DNA from: Clostridiales bacterium
GTDB taxonomy: Bacteria; Bacillota; Clostridia; Oscillospirales; Oscillospiraceae
Length of the DNA: 50,335 nucleotides
NCBI GenBank assembly: GCA_012520295.1
Contig: JAAYOP010000142.1
Span: 1 to 50,335 of the forward strand
Direction of reading: 5' to 3'
In this document: positions 7,234-16,627 of the stretch, piece after piece
Layout: every line of letters starts with the position of its first letter
Numbering within the stretch: position 1 is the first letter of the stretch
Notes under the pieces: generated by a model
What the model was told of the DNA's origin: nothing
Database searches by the model: none
Seen by the model: only the letters and a program-made list of their open reading frames with translations
Translations under genes and position numbers: made by a program

Positions 7234-10065
7234 TTAATCCTCGCCGAGCTTCAGCGCCTGGGAGATTTTAATCCTCTTTATGATGCTGCCCAGAAGAAGC
7301 ATACAGACCGCCATGACAAGGAAAACCACCGTCAGAAGACGCGCCATATCAGAGCTCTCGGAGACCACCTTCAGGGGAATGACCTTGTCTGCCGGGGAAT
7401 ATGCAATCTGGACAAGAGGTATGTAAAGCCGGGATGCCAGCAGCCCTATTACAATGCCTAATACCACGGAAAGGCCTGAGATATACAGCTGCTCGTTAAC
7501 AAGCATGCGAATAATCTCTCCCATGGACATGCCCATGGCCCGGAATACACCGAAAAGCAGCTGCCTGGAGCGTATGGACAAAATCCAGTAAATCAAAAAT
7601 CCGAAGGCACACAGCAGTAACGACACCACAAAGCCTACTGTCAGTATCCCGTTTGTACCCTGGAAGATGGGGTTGTTTTTCATATCGATGATATCCGATG
7701 CGGTATCACGAAAAACCGTAAAGGAGGTACCGGTATTGAGGGCAAAAGCGTAGATGAATTCCGATGTGCCCTCGGCTTTTATCCACAGCTGATAGGGAGT
7801 AAGGCCCCATTGGGATTGCAGATAGCTGAAATTTGCCACCACAATGTAGTTTGAAACCTCTTTTTCAACCCCGTCACTGCCTGTGGTAATTGTCAGGGGC
7901 TTGTATGTGGGCCAGAAGTCCACAAATCCGTATATGACCCCCCGCGCCGTAAAACCGTCGGAGCTTTTATATGTTATGGTATCCCCCAGACCATAGCCCA
8001 GATTGTCCTTCATATTTGAGGATACCAGCACGCTTGTGGGGTTTTGCGAAATAGCGTTCAGATATTCATACCAGTGAACCGGTAGGAGTCCGGGGTTAAA
8101 ATCCACTGTATGTCCAAACTCTTTTGTGTTTATGCCCATTATCGTGGCGTCAACCCAGTAGTTGTCTGCAGAGTTGCATTTGCCCCCCTCATCAAAGATG
8201 ACCTTGGTCATACTTTCAATGCCGTCAAGCTCATAGTATTTCCTGGTGTCGGGCTCTGTATAGACAAGCTTAATATTTGCCGCAGGGTTGTCGGCGGCAT
8301 CGGCTATTTCCGCCTTGTTGCTCTGCCAGGGCTCCTGAAGCACTATTTCCGCGCCGTTTAAATATCTGATACGTTCCTCCTCGTTTGTGTTTATGGTCCT
8401 GGCTGCCTGGGAGTTGAATATTCCGATGGCAATTGTCACAATCAGGAATGTGATTATGTATATCTGGTTGCGGCGCGTGCGCAATATCCACAGGAAGGAG
8501 GCATAAAACTCAGGCTTCCATTTTCTTTTCCCCAACCGGTATATGATATATACGATTGCCGGTATGAGCCTGAGACATATCAGTGCCGCGCTGATAATGA
8601 AAAGCGAGGAGGATAAAAACATGAGGGGATCCAGTCCTGCCCCTTCCATCACCTTCCTGGCCAGCTCCTCTTTTTGACCGTTGAAGGCATATAGCCCGTA
8701 AAGTGATACGGCCAGGAGTACAATATCAATATAAAACCGTTGGAAAAGCGGTTTTTCGGACCTGCGTTTTTTCTGCTTTTGGTTTACTATACTCACCTTT
8801 GAATGCTTTAAAACCGGGAGAAGCATTGCACAAACTGAAAACAGAGAGGCAACGAAGGCATACCCAAAGACCCTGCCGGTGAAGCTGACCTTCATAGCCT
8901 GCCTGGACACAAACTCCAGAAACACATTTGCAGAGCCCAGTATCTGACATATCAGTGCCGACAGGGGTATTCCCGCCACCAGTGCCAGAACTGCTATTAT
9001 GCCGCTCTGGAGCAGATAGATCAGTATTATCTGCTCTCTGCTCGCCCCGCGGCTTTGTACTACGGATATTTCCGAACTCTCCATATCGATTATCTGCCCT
9101 GCCGCCATAAATATAAAGGCGGCGAGCAAGGCATATATGGGTATCTGCAGGATTTGCAGCGTTACCGATATTCGCGCGGCTTCAACTATATACTCCTCAA
9201 GTATATGGCTGTAATAATCCCGATAGCTGATATTGTTATACTCTTTATGATATTCCCTATAGGTATTTATTTTTTCATATATATACTCCGCGTTATCGGC
9301 ATTAATGCCATTGTGGTCCATTATCACAAACCAAAGGCCCTTGATAGGATAGTTTAATTCCGTATAGTCTCCGACCAGAGTCTCAAATACATTTTTTGCC
9401 ATAAACAGGCATGCGGAATAGGCCGAGGGCGGTTTATACCAATAGCTGTCGTCCAGCCCGTCACTTTCAAATACGCCGGCAACACGCAGGCTCACAGGCT
9501 TCCCGTCGGGCCATTCAAGCTCCGGCACATACAGCTCCTGACCTACAACAAGGCGCAGATTTATCAGGGCCTTCTGGCTGATAATTACATCCGCCACACC
9601 GTCCTCCACGGTATCCGAGTATAGATTTCCGCTGATAATCTCAATATGCTCCTCAATATTTGACAAAAAGCCCAAATCAACTTCCCTGCCAAGCTGCTTA
9701 TGCCCACTGGAGGACGCGGGATATATGGGTACTCCCAGGCTTATATGGGACAGTACATGCTTTGCCTGAAGCCCCAGCTGCCCGGCCATATTATGAGCCA
9801 GTTCATCCTCGGCATGGAATGCTTTAATATAGGAACTGCCGGGCTTTACACCCTGATTTACCGTGGAAACTAAAAAAGCGGTGGACGCATAGCGCCCGTT
9901 TTCTTCCACATAATCTGTAAACGTGTTGCTCAGCATGCGTTCAAGAGCTGCCTTTGTATACATGGGGCTGCTGGCCGCTATGGAAACCAGCAGAATGTTT
10001 CCTATCAAAAGGGCGGCCATGAGCCATTTTTTATTGAGCATCTTTCTAAATACAAGTCTAATCAC
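7234..10065 (-). CDS. Large FtsX/MacB-type ABC permease (943 aa)
   Basis: One N-terminal membrane helix (roughly residues 12-35) is followed by an extracellular domain to about residue 300. A membrane bundle follows at about 305-560 with an internal repeat, then a second extracellular domain, and a final three-helix FtsX bundle at about 805-930 containing LFGVFRAMGMSMGEI. Two FtsX units in one chain make it about twice the size of MacB. These proteins couple cytoplasmic ATP hydrolysis to movement of periplasmic or extracellular domains rather than carrying substrate through the membrane. The GTG at 10065 has GGAGG 4 nt upstream; TTG 10083 is less likely. Confidence 0.85.
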   Translation of the reverse strand: MIRLVFRKMLNKKWLMAALLIGNILLVSIAASSPMYTKAALERMLSNTFTDYVEENGRYASTAFLVSTVNQGVKPGSSYIKAFHAEDELAHNMAGQLGLQAKHVLSHISLGVPIYPASSSGHKQLGREVDLGFLSNIEEHIEIISGNLYSDTVEDGVADVIISQKALINLRLVVGQELYVPELEWPDGKPVSLRVAGVFESDGLDDSYWYKPPSAYSACLFMAKNVFETLVGDYTELNYPIKGLWFVIMDHNGINADNAEYIYEKINTYREYHKEYNNISYRDYYSHILEEYIVEAARISVTLQILQIPIYALLAAFIFMAAGQIIDMESSEISVVQSRGASREQIILIYLLQSGIIAVLALVAGIPLSALICQILGSANVFLEFVSRQAMKVSFTGRVFGYAFVASLFSVCAMLLPVLKHSKVSIVNQKQKKRRSEKPLFQRFYIDIVLLAVSLYGLYAFNGQKEELARKVMEGAGLDPLMFLSSSLFIISAALICLRLIPAIVYIIYRLGKRKWKPEFYASFLWILRTRRNQIYIITFLIVTIAIGIFNSQAARTINTNEEERIRYLNGAEIVLQEPWQSNKAEIADAADNPAANIKLVYTEPDTRKYYELDGIESMTKVIFDEGGKCNSADNYWVDATIMGINTKEFGHTVDFNPGLLPVHWYEYLNAISQNPTSVLVSSNMKDNLGYGLGDTITYKSSDGFTARGVIYGFVDFWPTYKPLTITTGSDGVEKEVSNYIVVANFSYLQSQWGLTPYQLWIKAEGTSEFIYAFALNTGTSFTVFRDTASDIIDMKNNPIFQGTNGILTVGFVVSLLLCAFGFLIYWILSIRSRQLLFGVFRAMGMSMGEIIRMLVNEQLYISGLSVVLGIVIGLLASRLYIPLVQIAYSPADKVIPLKVVSESSDMARLLTVVFLVMAVCMLLLGSIIKRIKISQALKLGED

Positions 10066-10119
10066 GTTGCCTCCATCTCCCAAAACCCGAATACAGCAAT
10101 TACAAACCGATAATTCATA

Positions 10120-11223
10120 TTAGGATGTAAACTGGCTTGTAACTATCAAATCTCCCGGATTAACTCCCTGAAACACCGCCGTCTCCCTTGGAAGCTGTGG
10201 CCCGGCGATGATGTATCGTTTTCGAACAGTGTTCCCGTCCAGAATCGTAACAAAGCTTCTGCCCTTGTCTGTATCCACTCCGGAACGGGGAATTAATAAG
10301 GCATCCTTCAAAAGCATATATTCGCAGGACGCTTTTGCTTCCGCCGCCGAGCCTATAATGGCAGGGTCCTCAGGCTTTATGTATACAAATGTGCCGAAAT
10401 AACCGGGCAAAAGCCTGGAGGACGAGACTACCCTGCCGGTGGTTGTCCTGGTGTCATCGCCGGCCTTCACTGAAATATCCACTTGCTTGTTATACATAAA
10501 CATGTCTGCAGCCGTATTGGAATAGAGTACCAGGGAATCCGACCTGCTCAGGGTCATCAGTGGAGTCCCCGGGTCCAGCTCGATTCCCGGGCTGACGCTC
10601 TCCACACTCCTGACAATGCCGTCAAAGGGGGCGTATATGTACTGCATGCCCACGGACGCCCGGGCCTTTTCAATGCGCTCCCGCAGGGAGTCCAGATACC
10701 TTTCGGTATTCAGTTTATACAGCTCATAAGACGCCCGCTGTTTTTCTGTATTAAGCTCCTTAATCCTCTTGTCATACTCGTCCTCGGCAGGCATACTCTC
10801 AGCAGCCTCAACAGAGCCCTCCATTGCCGCACAGCTGTCCTCATAGGATTTCAGCGCATAGTCCAGCTCCAGCTCCAGCTGTTTCACCTCTGACAGACTC
10901 CCTGTCCCTGAAAAGACCGCCAGCACATCGCCCCGGGCTACAATGTCGCCCCGCTTTACTTCCATGCTCTCCAAAACCAGCCTGTCGCGGCCGGTGGTGA
11001 CGGTGCTGCGGTGAATATAAACCGGTTCCAGGTTTGCAGACACATTTCTGACAAGGTCCGATATTTTAGCCTGGGTGGTTCTGTATGTGGTTGTTTTATC
11101 TGCAATAAGCTCCGCGCCTGCCAGACCCGATGTTTTGTTCCCGGCCCTTGAACAGCCCACCGTCATCAGCAACACGGCAGCCAGTATCAGAGCCGTGGCT
11201 TTTTTATATTTAGCTTCCCACAT
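10120..11223 (-). CDS. Efflux adaptor (HlyD/MacA-type) lipoprotein, third of three
   Basis: About 367 aa with an N-terminal signal (KKATALILAAVLLMTVGC) ending in a plausible lipobox Cys, a lipoyl-type half followed by a coiled-coil hairpin rich in Glu/Lys/Leu, a second lipoyl half (YAPFDGIVRSVE) and a beta-barrel region, ending in a conserved FQGVNPGDLIVTSQ-type segment. Such adaptors link an inner-membrane transporter to outer partners in diderms; in Gram-positives they sit on the outer face with the permease. The ATG at 11223 overlaps the previous gene by 14 nt and has AGGGGA upstream. Confidence 0.8.
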   Translation of the reverse strand: MWEAKYKKATALILAAVLLMTVGCSRAGNKTSGLAGAELIADKTTTYRTTQAKISDLVRNVSANLEPVYIHRSTVTTGRDRLVLESMEVKRGDIVARGDVLAVFSGTGSLSEVKQLELELDYALKSYEDSCAAMEGSVEAAESMPAEDEYDKRIKELNTEKQRASYELYKLNTERYLDSLRERIEKARASVGMQYIYAPFDGIVRSVESVSPGIELDPGTPLMTLSRSDSLVLYSNTAADMFMYNKQVDISVKAGDDTRTTTGRVVSSSRLLPGYFGTFVYIKPEDPAIIGSAAEAKASCEYMLLKDALLIPRSGVDTDKGRSFVTILDGNTVRKRYIIAGPQLPRETAVFQGVNPGDLIVTSQFTS

Positions 11224-12301
11224 ATACTCTGTCCCCTTCCTCAAGGCCTTCTAATATCTGGATATAGGCATCGGTCTTAAGTCCCGGTTTCACAGTTTGC
11301 CGCAGTTGGGTTCCGTCTGGTGAAACAAGATAGACATAGTGCTCCGCCCCGTCCTGCATAACCGCGTTGGCCGGTACCGCAAGGGCTTCGGGTAGATAGC
11401 TGTCTACCAGAACGATATATGCGTACATGCCGTTTTCCGCTTCTATATCCATACTGTCAATTGTAAAGACAGATGTGGCGGCTGAGCCCGAAGCCATCTG
11501 GGACATATAGGTTACTCTGTCAAGGGGGATATGGGTTACCTGCGCTCTGCGTCCGCCGACTAAGCCATATACATCATATGCCTGTTCAATTTCATAGGGT
11601 TTTATGTACCGGCAAACTATGTTTATTGTGTTGTCGTCGGCAATCCATATGACCGTGGAATATGCCGTTGCCCATCCTCCGGCTTCGGCTGTGCAGTATA
11701 GCACGGTACCCTCGCATGGGGATATGATAACGCTGTTTTCAATAATCCTTTCATACTCGTCAAGCTGTTTTCTGCTTTTCTCTAAAGCAAGCTCCTGGAG
11801 GGCGATGGATGAAGCCAGGTTGTTTTTCAGATTTTCGATTTCTATTTCTTTCAGGCTGATTAAATCCGGCTCCGCTCCCTGTGCTGTCAGTTTCTCCAGC
11901 TCTGTTTCAGCAATTTTTATATCGCATTCCGACTGCTTGTTAATAAGCTCGTTGCTTTTAATGGTATATTCCATTTCGGCCGACAGGGCTTTTGCCATCT
12001 CACTGGCCGCCTCGGTATCCAACCGAGCCAGCACATCCCCTTTTTTAACCCTGCTCCCAATTCCCACAAAAACCTCGCTTATAATTCCCGATGAAGAAAA
12101 ACCGAGCTTCTCTACATTTGGCTGTGTAATTCCATCATAGAAACTTATATCTGCCAGCTCCCTAACCCGGGCCACAGCGATATCGGCTTCCACCACCGCC
12201 GGCTCCAGCAGCTCCGGGACATATTCAGTCCTGTTACATGAGGCCAGTATCAGAACCGCCAGAAGAGCTGAGGCCAAAATCTTTATATTTCTGGTTTTCA
12301 T
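11210..12301 (-). CDS. Efflux adaptor (HlyD/MacA-type) lipoprotein, second of three
   Basis: About 363 aa. Signal peptide with a clear lipobox LILASC near residue 22, then GFSSSGIISEVFVGIGSRVKKGD (first lipoyl half), a Glu-rich coiled coil (about 95-175), IISPCEGTVLYC (second lipoyl half), and a barrel region ending ILEGLEEGDRVYVGS. Same family as its two neighbours but clearly diverged from them. AGGAGAG precedes the ATG; the gene starts 10 nt after the first adaptor. Confidence 0.82.
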   Translation of the reverse strand: MKTRNIKILASALLAVLILASCNRTEYVPELLEPAVVEADIAVARVRELADISFYDGITQPNVEKLGFSSSGIISEVFVGIGSRVKKGDVLARLDTEAASEMAKALSAEMEYTIKSNELINKQSECDIKIAETELEKLTAQGAEPDLISLKEIEIENLKNNLASSIALQELALEKSRKQLDEYERIIENSVIISPCEGTVLYCTAEAGGWATAYSTVIWIADDNTINIVCRYIKPYEIEQAYDVYGLVGGRRAQVTHIPLDRVTYMSQMASGSAATSVFTIDSMDIEAENGMYAYIVLVDSYLPEALAVPANAVMQDGAEHYVYLVSPDGTQLRQTVKPGLKTDAYIQILEGLEEGDRVYVGS

Positions 12302-12311
12302 ATATGCTCTC

Positions 12312-13382
12312 CTAACTTATAATCACATAGTCGCCCTCGTCCAGGCCCCTTAATACCTCCGTATATCCGGTAGTTCTCAGACCGGTTTCAATTTCTTTTG
12401 GTGTTATCGAGCCGTCATCTCCCTGTACATAAACCATCGACCTGCCGTCAGCTTCAAATACTGCAGCGGTACTTAACATCAGTACATCCTCTCGCTTATC
12501 CTCAATAAGTGTTATTTCACCCCTGGCATTGTTTTTTTCAGGAGTTTGCGCATCCAGAACGACAAAATAAACTCTTTGCAGCCATTGACTTCTTTTTTGA
12601 TTGCCGATTTCCTCTATGCCCAGTTTGTCCGGAGACGTGACCTTGCATCTGTATGTAACTCCTTCCGAGAGAATATCCACCTCAAGACCCTCGGGAAAGC
12701 TTTTATAGCTTTCCGTATCGGCTACAAAGACGCGGGACATATCATCGGTAATGGTTACGATGTTCTCTCCCCTGACTGTGGTGCTTCTTTCGGAAATGCT
12801 TTTGACATAGGTCACAACTCCATCAATATCCGCAAACAACTGCCTGCTCTTTTTCTTTTCCTCCAGTTCGCTGAGCCTGGAGTGTTGTATTTCAAGAGAT
12901 TGCTTCGTATAGGAAATAAAGTCCAGATGAGCGTCGGACATGGCAGTGCCGGAGCCCGTCAGACTCTCGGAGAGCACCGCCAGCTCATAAGCCTTTTGCG
13001 CCTCCGCAAGTTTTATTTCAAGCATCCTTATGGTATTTTCGCACTCATCAATCTGCCTGTTTATATCAGAGACATCCATCTCTGCCAACAGCATTCCGGC
13101 AGATATCCGGTCTCCCACCTCTACGAAAATATCGCCAAAGCGCTCCCCGGAAACCGAAAAACCGTACTTAGCTTCTTTAGTTGCCTGATATGTACACTGG
13201 ATTGTTTTTTTAAGCTCCATATCTCCCCGTATAACCCGGGTATAGCGGAAATCAGAACCGTCATATGGTGTTACCGCAGGCAGTTCCGGCATTCTGGCTT
13301 CTTCCGGCAATAGAAAGCAGGAGCCGAGCACAAGGGATAAGGCCGCCGCCAACATAAATACTATGAGCTTTTTTAAAGTCAA
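12312..13382 (-). CDS. Efflux adaptor (HlyD/MacA-type) lipoprotein, first of three
   Basis: About 356 aa with signal peptide and lipobox LVLGSC, a lipoyl half (GDRISAGMLLAEMDVSD), a coiled-coil hairpin (about 105-185), FADIDGVVTYVKSIS as second lipoyl half, and a C-terminal RGLDEGDYVIIS segment typical of RND/MacA adaptors. It starts with TTG at 13382, preceded by AAGGAG 9 nt upstream. First gene of the six-gene operon running to 5608. Confidence 0.8.
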   Translation of the reverse strand: MTLKKLIVFMLAAALSLVLGSCFLLPEEARMPELPAVTPYDGSDFRYTRVIRGDMELKKTIQCTYQATKEAKYGFSVSGERFGDIFVEVGDRISAGMLLAEMDVSDINRQIDECENTIRMLEIKLAEAQKAYELAVLSESLTGSGTAMSDAHLDFISYTKQSLEIQHSRLSELEEKKKSRQLFADIDGVVTYVKSISERSTTVRGENIVTITDDMSRVFVADTESYKSFPEGLEVDILSEGVTYRCKVTSPDKLGIEEIGNQKRSQWLQRVYFVVLDAQTPEKNNARGEITLIEDKREDVLMLSTAAVFEADGRSMVYVQGDDGSITPKEIETGLRTTGYTEVLRGLDEGDYVIIS

Positions 13383-13424
13383 CCGTAACAGCTCCTTGGA
13401 TTCAACAAATATTACAATTTCATT

Positions 13425-13453
13425 ATTATAACATAAAATTTACTATATATCAT
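13425..13453 (-). promoter_or_regulatory. Candidate promoter of the six-gene efflux operon
   Basis: On the minus strand: ATGATA (13448-13453), 17-nt spacer, TATAAT (13425-13430). The -10 is perfect and the -35 matches 4 of 6 positions. Confidence 0.55.
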
Positions 13454-13473
13454 CCGAATCCTCCCAAAAAATC

Positions 13474-13519
13474 AAAAAAGTCCGCTATGACAGCCAATAC
13501 GGCTATCCCGGACTTTTTT
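13474..13519. terminator. Bidirectional terminator between HTH gene and efflux operon
   Basis: AAAAAAGTCCG (13474-13484) pairs with CGGACTTTTTT (13509-13519), with an inner GCC/GGC pairing. It insulates the efflux promoter from the small regulator gene upstream. Confidence 0.85.
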
Positions 13520-13542
13520 CGTCACACTATACAGTTCATTTT

Positions 13543-13869
13543 TTATTTGATTATCTTTCCCGCCTGATCTATCAGCTCAATTAAGGCTCTCATTTGTCTG
13601 CTAAACTCTGTCAGCCTGCTGCTGAGCTCATCAAAATCAATACGGCTATTAGTCCTTTCTTTTTGTGAGATATCCAAATACCCGTTTTTGTGATAGCTGA
13701 TAAAGGCTCTTTTCGGTATCCGGTAATCAGACGAGCCCAGATAATAGCCCCACGGAACACCTCGGCGTAATGCATCCCTTATATACCGGGAATCTTTATT
13801 CAGATACTTAGATACTGTTGGTATATCAAGGAATTCCACATTCATTCTTTCCAGGTCTTCCAGCGTCAT
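13543..13869 (-). CDS. Small excisionase/MerR-like DNA-binding protein (108 aa)
   Basis: The N-terminal half has the pattern of an excisionase-type winged helix: FLDIPTVSKYLNKDSRYIRDALRRG, then a GYYLGSSDYRIPKRAFISYH segment, which is the usual way such domains end. The C-terminal third is a short amphipathic helix with many charged residues and may dimerise. GGAGGGG precedes the ATG. Its target is unknown. No recombinase is nearby, so it is probably a local regulator rather than a phage excisionase. Confidence 0.65.
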   Translation of the reverse strand: MTLEDLERMNVEFLDIPTVSKYLNKDSRYIRDALRRGVPWGYYLGSSDYRIPKRAFISYHKNGYLDISQKERTNSRIDFDELSSRLTEFSRQMRALIELIDQAGKIIK

Positions 13870-13962
13870 TGTCCATCCCCTCCAAGGCTATCGGGCTATG
13901 TTTCTTCTCCCTTCATTTTATGAGCCTTTTCCTTGATTGGATACAAACGACTATCAGGCAAA

Positions 13963-14619
13963 TCACTCTACACTTGCAATCAGTTGTATTCTCGTAACCT
14001 TATCTGAGACTATGGTGAATTCTATTACCTGATAGGGGTCGATGCTTACAAACCTGTATATATTTCCTTCTCCGTCTCCTGTGTATGGAGATATATCATC
14101 CTTCTGATATTTTTCCAGTAGCTTTTCCAATGTGTCACCCACCTGAATTCCCCTGGAGGTGTAAATTCCCCCCTTCAATGCCGTCATCTGCGCTATCCAC
14201 GGCTCATCTTCGGTATCGGCAGCATACAGCACTACCTCCAGACCGTCAAAAACCAGGGTTCGAAAATAGGAATTAGGATAAACTCTCTCCTCATAATCAG
14301 GCTGACTTGTCGTATCGGAAATCTCATCCAGTGGCAGCTGGGAAAAGTGCTCGGTTCCACGCTGCCTGAGAGTAAGAGTCATATCACCTGTTATAAACGA
14401 GAACTCCGACTTTGCCTGCGCTCTTGGAGGCGCAGTGGTGTCATTGTCAAACCCTGCGTCTATGGGAGCAGGCGACAGCTCATCACCACGCTCAATTATG
14501 GGGGACCTTTCCGAGCCGGCCACCTCTCCTTGTTCCATTTCTCCTGCTCCGCATGAAGAGCACAGGAAAAAAGCTCCTGCGGCAAAAAGCAGGGCAACAG
14601 TACTTCTATAGTCTTTCAT
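13963..14619 (-). CDS. Hypothetical lipoprotein (218 aa)
   Basis: A secretion signal ends in LCSSC, a weak lipobox, so the protein is probably lipid-anchored. A Pro/Asp/Thr-rich linker of about 50 residues follows. The folded part contains LVFDGLEVVLYA and later a SRGIQVGDTLEKLLEKY segment, a motif common in clostridial lipoproteins with BamE-like repeats, then VIEFTIVSDKVTRIQL. Role unknown. GGAGGG sits just before the ATG. It is 93 nt upstream of the small DNA-binding gene in the same direction and may share a transcript with it. Confidence 0.7.
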   Translation of the reverse strand: MKDYRSTVALLFAAGAFFLCSSCGAGEMEQGEVAGSERSPIIERGDELSPAPIDAGFDNDTTAPPRAQAKSEFSFITGDMTLTLRQRGTEHFSQLPLDEISDTTSQPDYEERVYPNSYFRTLVFDGLEVVLYAADTEDEPWIAQMTALKGGIYTSRGIQVGDTLEKLLEKYQKDDISPYTGDGEGNIYRFVSIDPYQVIEFTIVSDKVTRIQLIASVE

Positions 14620-14776
14620 ATATACCCTCCACCACTTACTACTTGCTTAATTTTTTACCGCCGCAGGTGTTTTATTCAAACAGCATCAAATAATATTTTA
14701 ACTTAAGAGAATTGTGGATTTTTATGCCACTTACCAGTATAATGGACTTGAATTATTAGCTTGAGGAGTGTTAATA

Positions 14777-15430
14777 ATGGATCTGAACGCAATAAGGCAA
14801 ATTGCGGTTACATATCTTTCGGATGAGACGATAAATCCCCGGTTGAAAAAGGTAAACAGGCTTTATCACGGCCTGAGGGTGGCAAAGCTTGCCATAAAGC
14901 TGAGAAAATATGTTCTGCCCGGAGACAGCTCCAGGGATGATATAATAACCTGTGCCGCTTGGTTTCACGATATTGAAACCGGCTCGGAAAATCATGGAGT
15001 TTCAGGGGCGAGAAAGGTGAGGAAACTACTTACCGGCCACTGCTCTGACAGCCAGCTGAAAGAAATCTGCGATATTATAGCAAGACACTCCGACAGAAGT
15101 TCCGACAGAAGCCGGTTTTCCGACTATCTTAAGCTACACCAGGACGCCGATCTTCTGGACCATTTCGGAATGCCCGATGTCTGGAATGAAATCAGTAAAG
15201 CGTCATCCGAGGGGCAAAATATGAGCCAGGCCGCCTCCTCTTTTATTGAGGGAATCAAAAGATATGAGCAGTCCAGAGAACTGCTCAACTTTGAAATCAG
15301 CAAATATATAATGGATGAGAAAGGGGACTTTTTTCGAAAGTTCGCCGACAGGCTCAAGGCGGAGGGCAGCGGCGAAATATATAACGAAGAGCTGATATCA
15401 AACTATTTTTTCAACAAAAACATCTTCTGA
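14777..15430 (+). CDS. HD-domain phosphohydrolase family protein (217 aa)
   Basis: Metal-binding residues of an HD domain are visible: His31 (LYHGLRV), His64-Asp65 (WFHDIETG), a later ARHSDRS histidine and DADLLDHFG aspartates. HD proteins hydrolyse nucleotides or phosphate esters; the substrate cannot be told from sequence. The ATG at 14777 has GGAG 8 nt upstream; a GTG three codons earlier overlaps that site. A TATAAT at 14738-14743 could be its -10, but the -35 is poor. The gene is alone and converges with the double-XRE gene. Confidence 0.78.
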   Translation: MDLNAIRQIAVTYLSDETINPRLKKVNRLYHGLRVAKLAIKLRKYVLPGDSSRDDIITCAAWFHDIETGSENHGVSGARKVRKLLTGHCSDSQLKEICDIIARHSDRSSDRSRFSDYLKLHQDADLLDHFGMPDVWNEISKASSEGQNMSQAASSFIEGIKRYEQSRELLNFEISKYIMDEKGDFFRKFADRLKAEGSGEIYNEELISNYFFNKNIF

Positions 15431-15492
15431 GCTTCCCGTCCGTATTATCTCACTGCCCAATGCTGTTTGATATCGCTGTTTTCAATCTTTGA

Positions 15493-16407
15493 TTATTCGG
15501 ATTTAAGCGAGCGCATAAAACTGATGGCCATCTCCACTTCCTCACGGCTCATATCCCTTGCCATCAGCAAAAGGGCAAGGCATTCACCTCGGGTGCTGAT
15601 AAGCTCAATAAAAGGCCCCATATCAGGTTCGCCTATACCCCGGATTATATCGGAAAAACCGTCTTCTCCCGATATATACTCTATGGTGGTACCAAGGGTC
15701 CTGGCCAGCTTACCCAGCTTGTACCTGCGGATGTCTTTTATTTCTCCCGACTCCCACATCAGATATGTATTTATGTCCACATCCACAGCCTTTGCTACAT
15801 GGCCGGCCGAAAGGCCCTGCTGCTTGCGAAGCAGCCTTATTCTGTCGCCCGGCCTTCCGGGCCTCTCCTGCTTTGCTTCTTTTATGTATTCAACGGCCTT
15901 GGCCATCTCCACCGCCAACGCAAAATCTGGTTTCTGTTCCCCGGCATCATCACCCTCAGGCTTTTGTGCAGGTTTTATATTCTCTATATCTTTATATTTC
16001 ATATCCTCTTTATGCTCAAGTCTCCCACGCTCAGTTTTAGCTTGCTCTGTTTTACCGCTCTCATCTTGCCTGTCTGAAGCTTTCCCGGGAGTAGCCGATA
16101 TATCCCTTTTTTCCGGCACGGTGGTGCCGGATTTCTTTTCGGCAGCCTTTACAGCTGCTTTTTTGTGCCCGGAAGGCTTTGATTCCGCAGCTTTCACACT
16201 TTTTCCACCGGTGCTATCCGCTCCGGCAAGATACTCCTCAGACACACCGAAGTACTCAGCTATTTTTTTCAGGCCTTTTTTTCCGGGAGAACCGCCTTTG
16301 TTCTTCCAGTATGAAACGGAGCTCCTGTAAAAGCCCATTTCAACTGCAGCTCTGCTGGGCGAAACGCCCTTTTCGGCGCACAGCCGGGCATATATATCAT
16401 AAAACAC
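15493..16407 (-). CDS. Protein with two XRE-type helix-turn-helix domains (304 aa)
   Basis: An N-terminal HTH (about residues 5-60, with SPSRAAVEMGFYRSSVSYWKN) is followed by a low-complexity Lys/Ala/Glu linker of about 110 residues. A second XRE domain (RIRLLRKQQGLSAGHVAKAV...YLMWESGE) and an acidic helical tail complete it. Both HTHs read as intact. The start is GTG 16407, because GGAGG lies 8 nt upstream; the codons before it are not preceded by a ribosome site. It is divergent from the holin-like gene at 16628 and may control it. Confidence 0.8.
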   Translation of the reverse strand: MFYDIYARLCAEKGVSPSRAAVEMGFYRSSVSYWKNKGGSPGKKGLKKIAEYFGVSEEYLAGADSTGGKSVKAAESKPSGHKKAAVKAAEKKSGTTVPEKRDISATPGKASDRQDESGKTEQAKTERGRLEHKEDMKYKDIENIKPAQKPEGDDAGEQKPDFALAVEMAKAVEYIKEAKQERPGRPGDRIRLLRKQQGLSAGHVAKAVDVDINTYLMWESGEIKDIRRYKLGKLARTLGTTIEYISGEDGFSDIIRGIGEPDMGPFIELISTRGECLALLLMARDMSREEVEMAISFMRSLKSE

Positions 16408-16529
16408 CGTATTATACCTCCAATCAGGAAAGGTAACCAGGCAATACATGTCTGCATACTATAATGTCAGGAGCAGGCGTCTCCAATAAATCACATTTTA
16501 ACTGTGCAAACCCCTGTATCATACGTTTT

Positions 16530-16557
16530 TTGATAAAATAAAATTATTCAATATAGG
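16530..16557 (+). promoter_or_regulatory. Weak candidate promoter for holin-like gene
   Basis: TTGATA (16530-16535), 16-nt spacer, TATAGG (16552-16557). About 70 nt before the ATG at 16628, within the divergent region shared with the XRE gene. Confidence 0.35.
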
Positions 16558-16627
16558 GAAGAGGTCCGTTTTTCGCCGATATTAGTTAAAAACAATTGTT
16601 TTCCAAGTTAATATAAGGGGGTAGCAA

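Noticed and set aside
15467-16330. Long plus-strand open frame (287 codons) rich in Ser/Leu/Phe
   Set aside because: Antisense to the double-XRE gene; no ribosome site, composition is that of a shadow frame.
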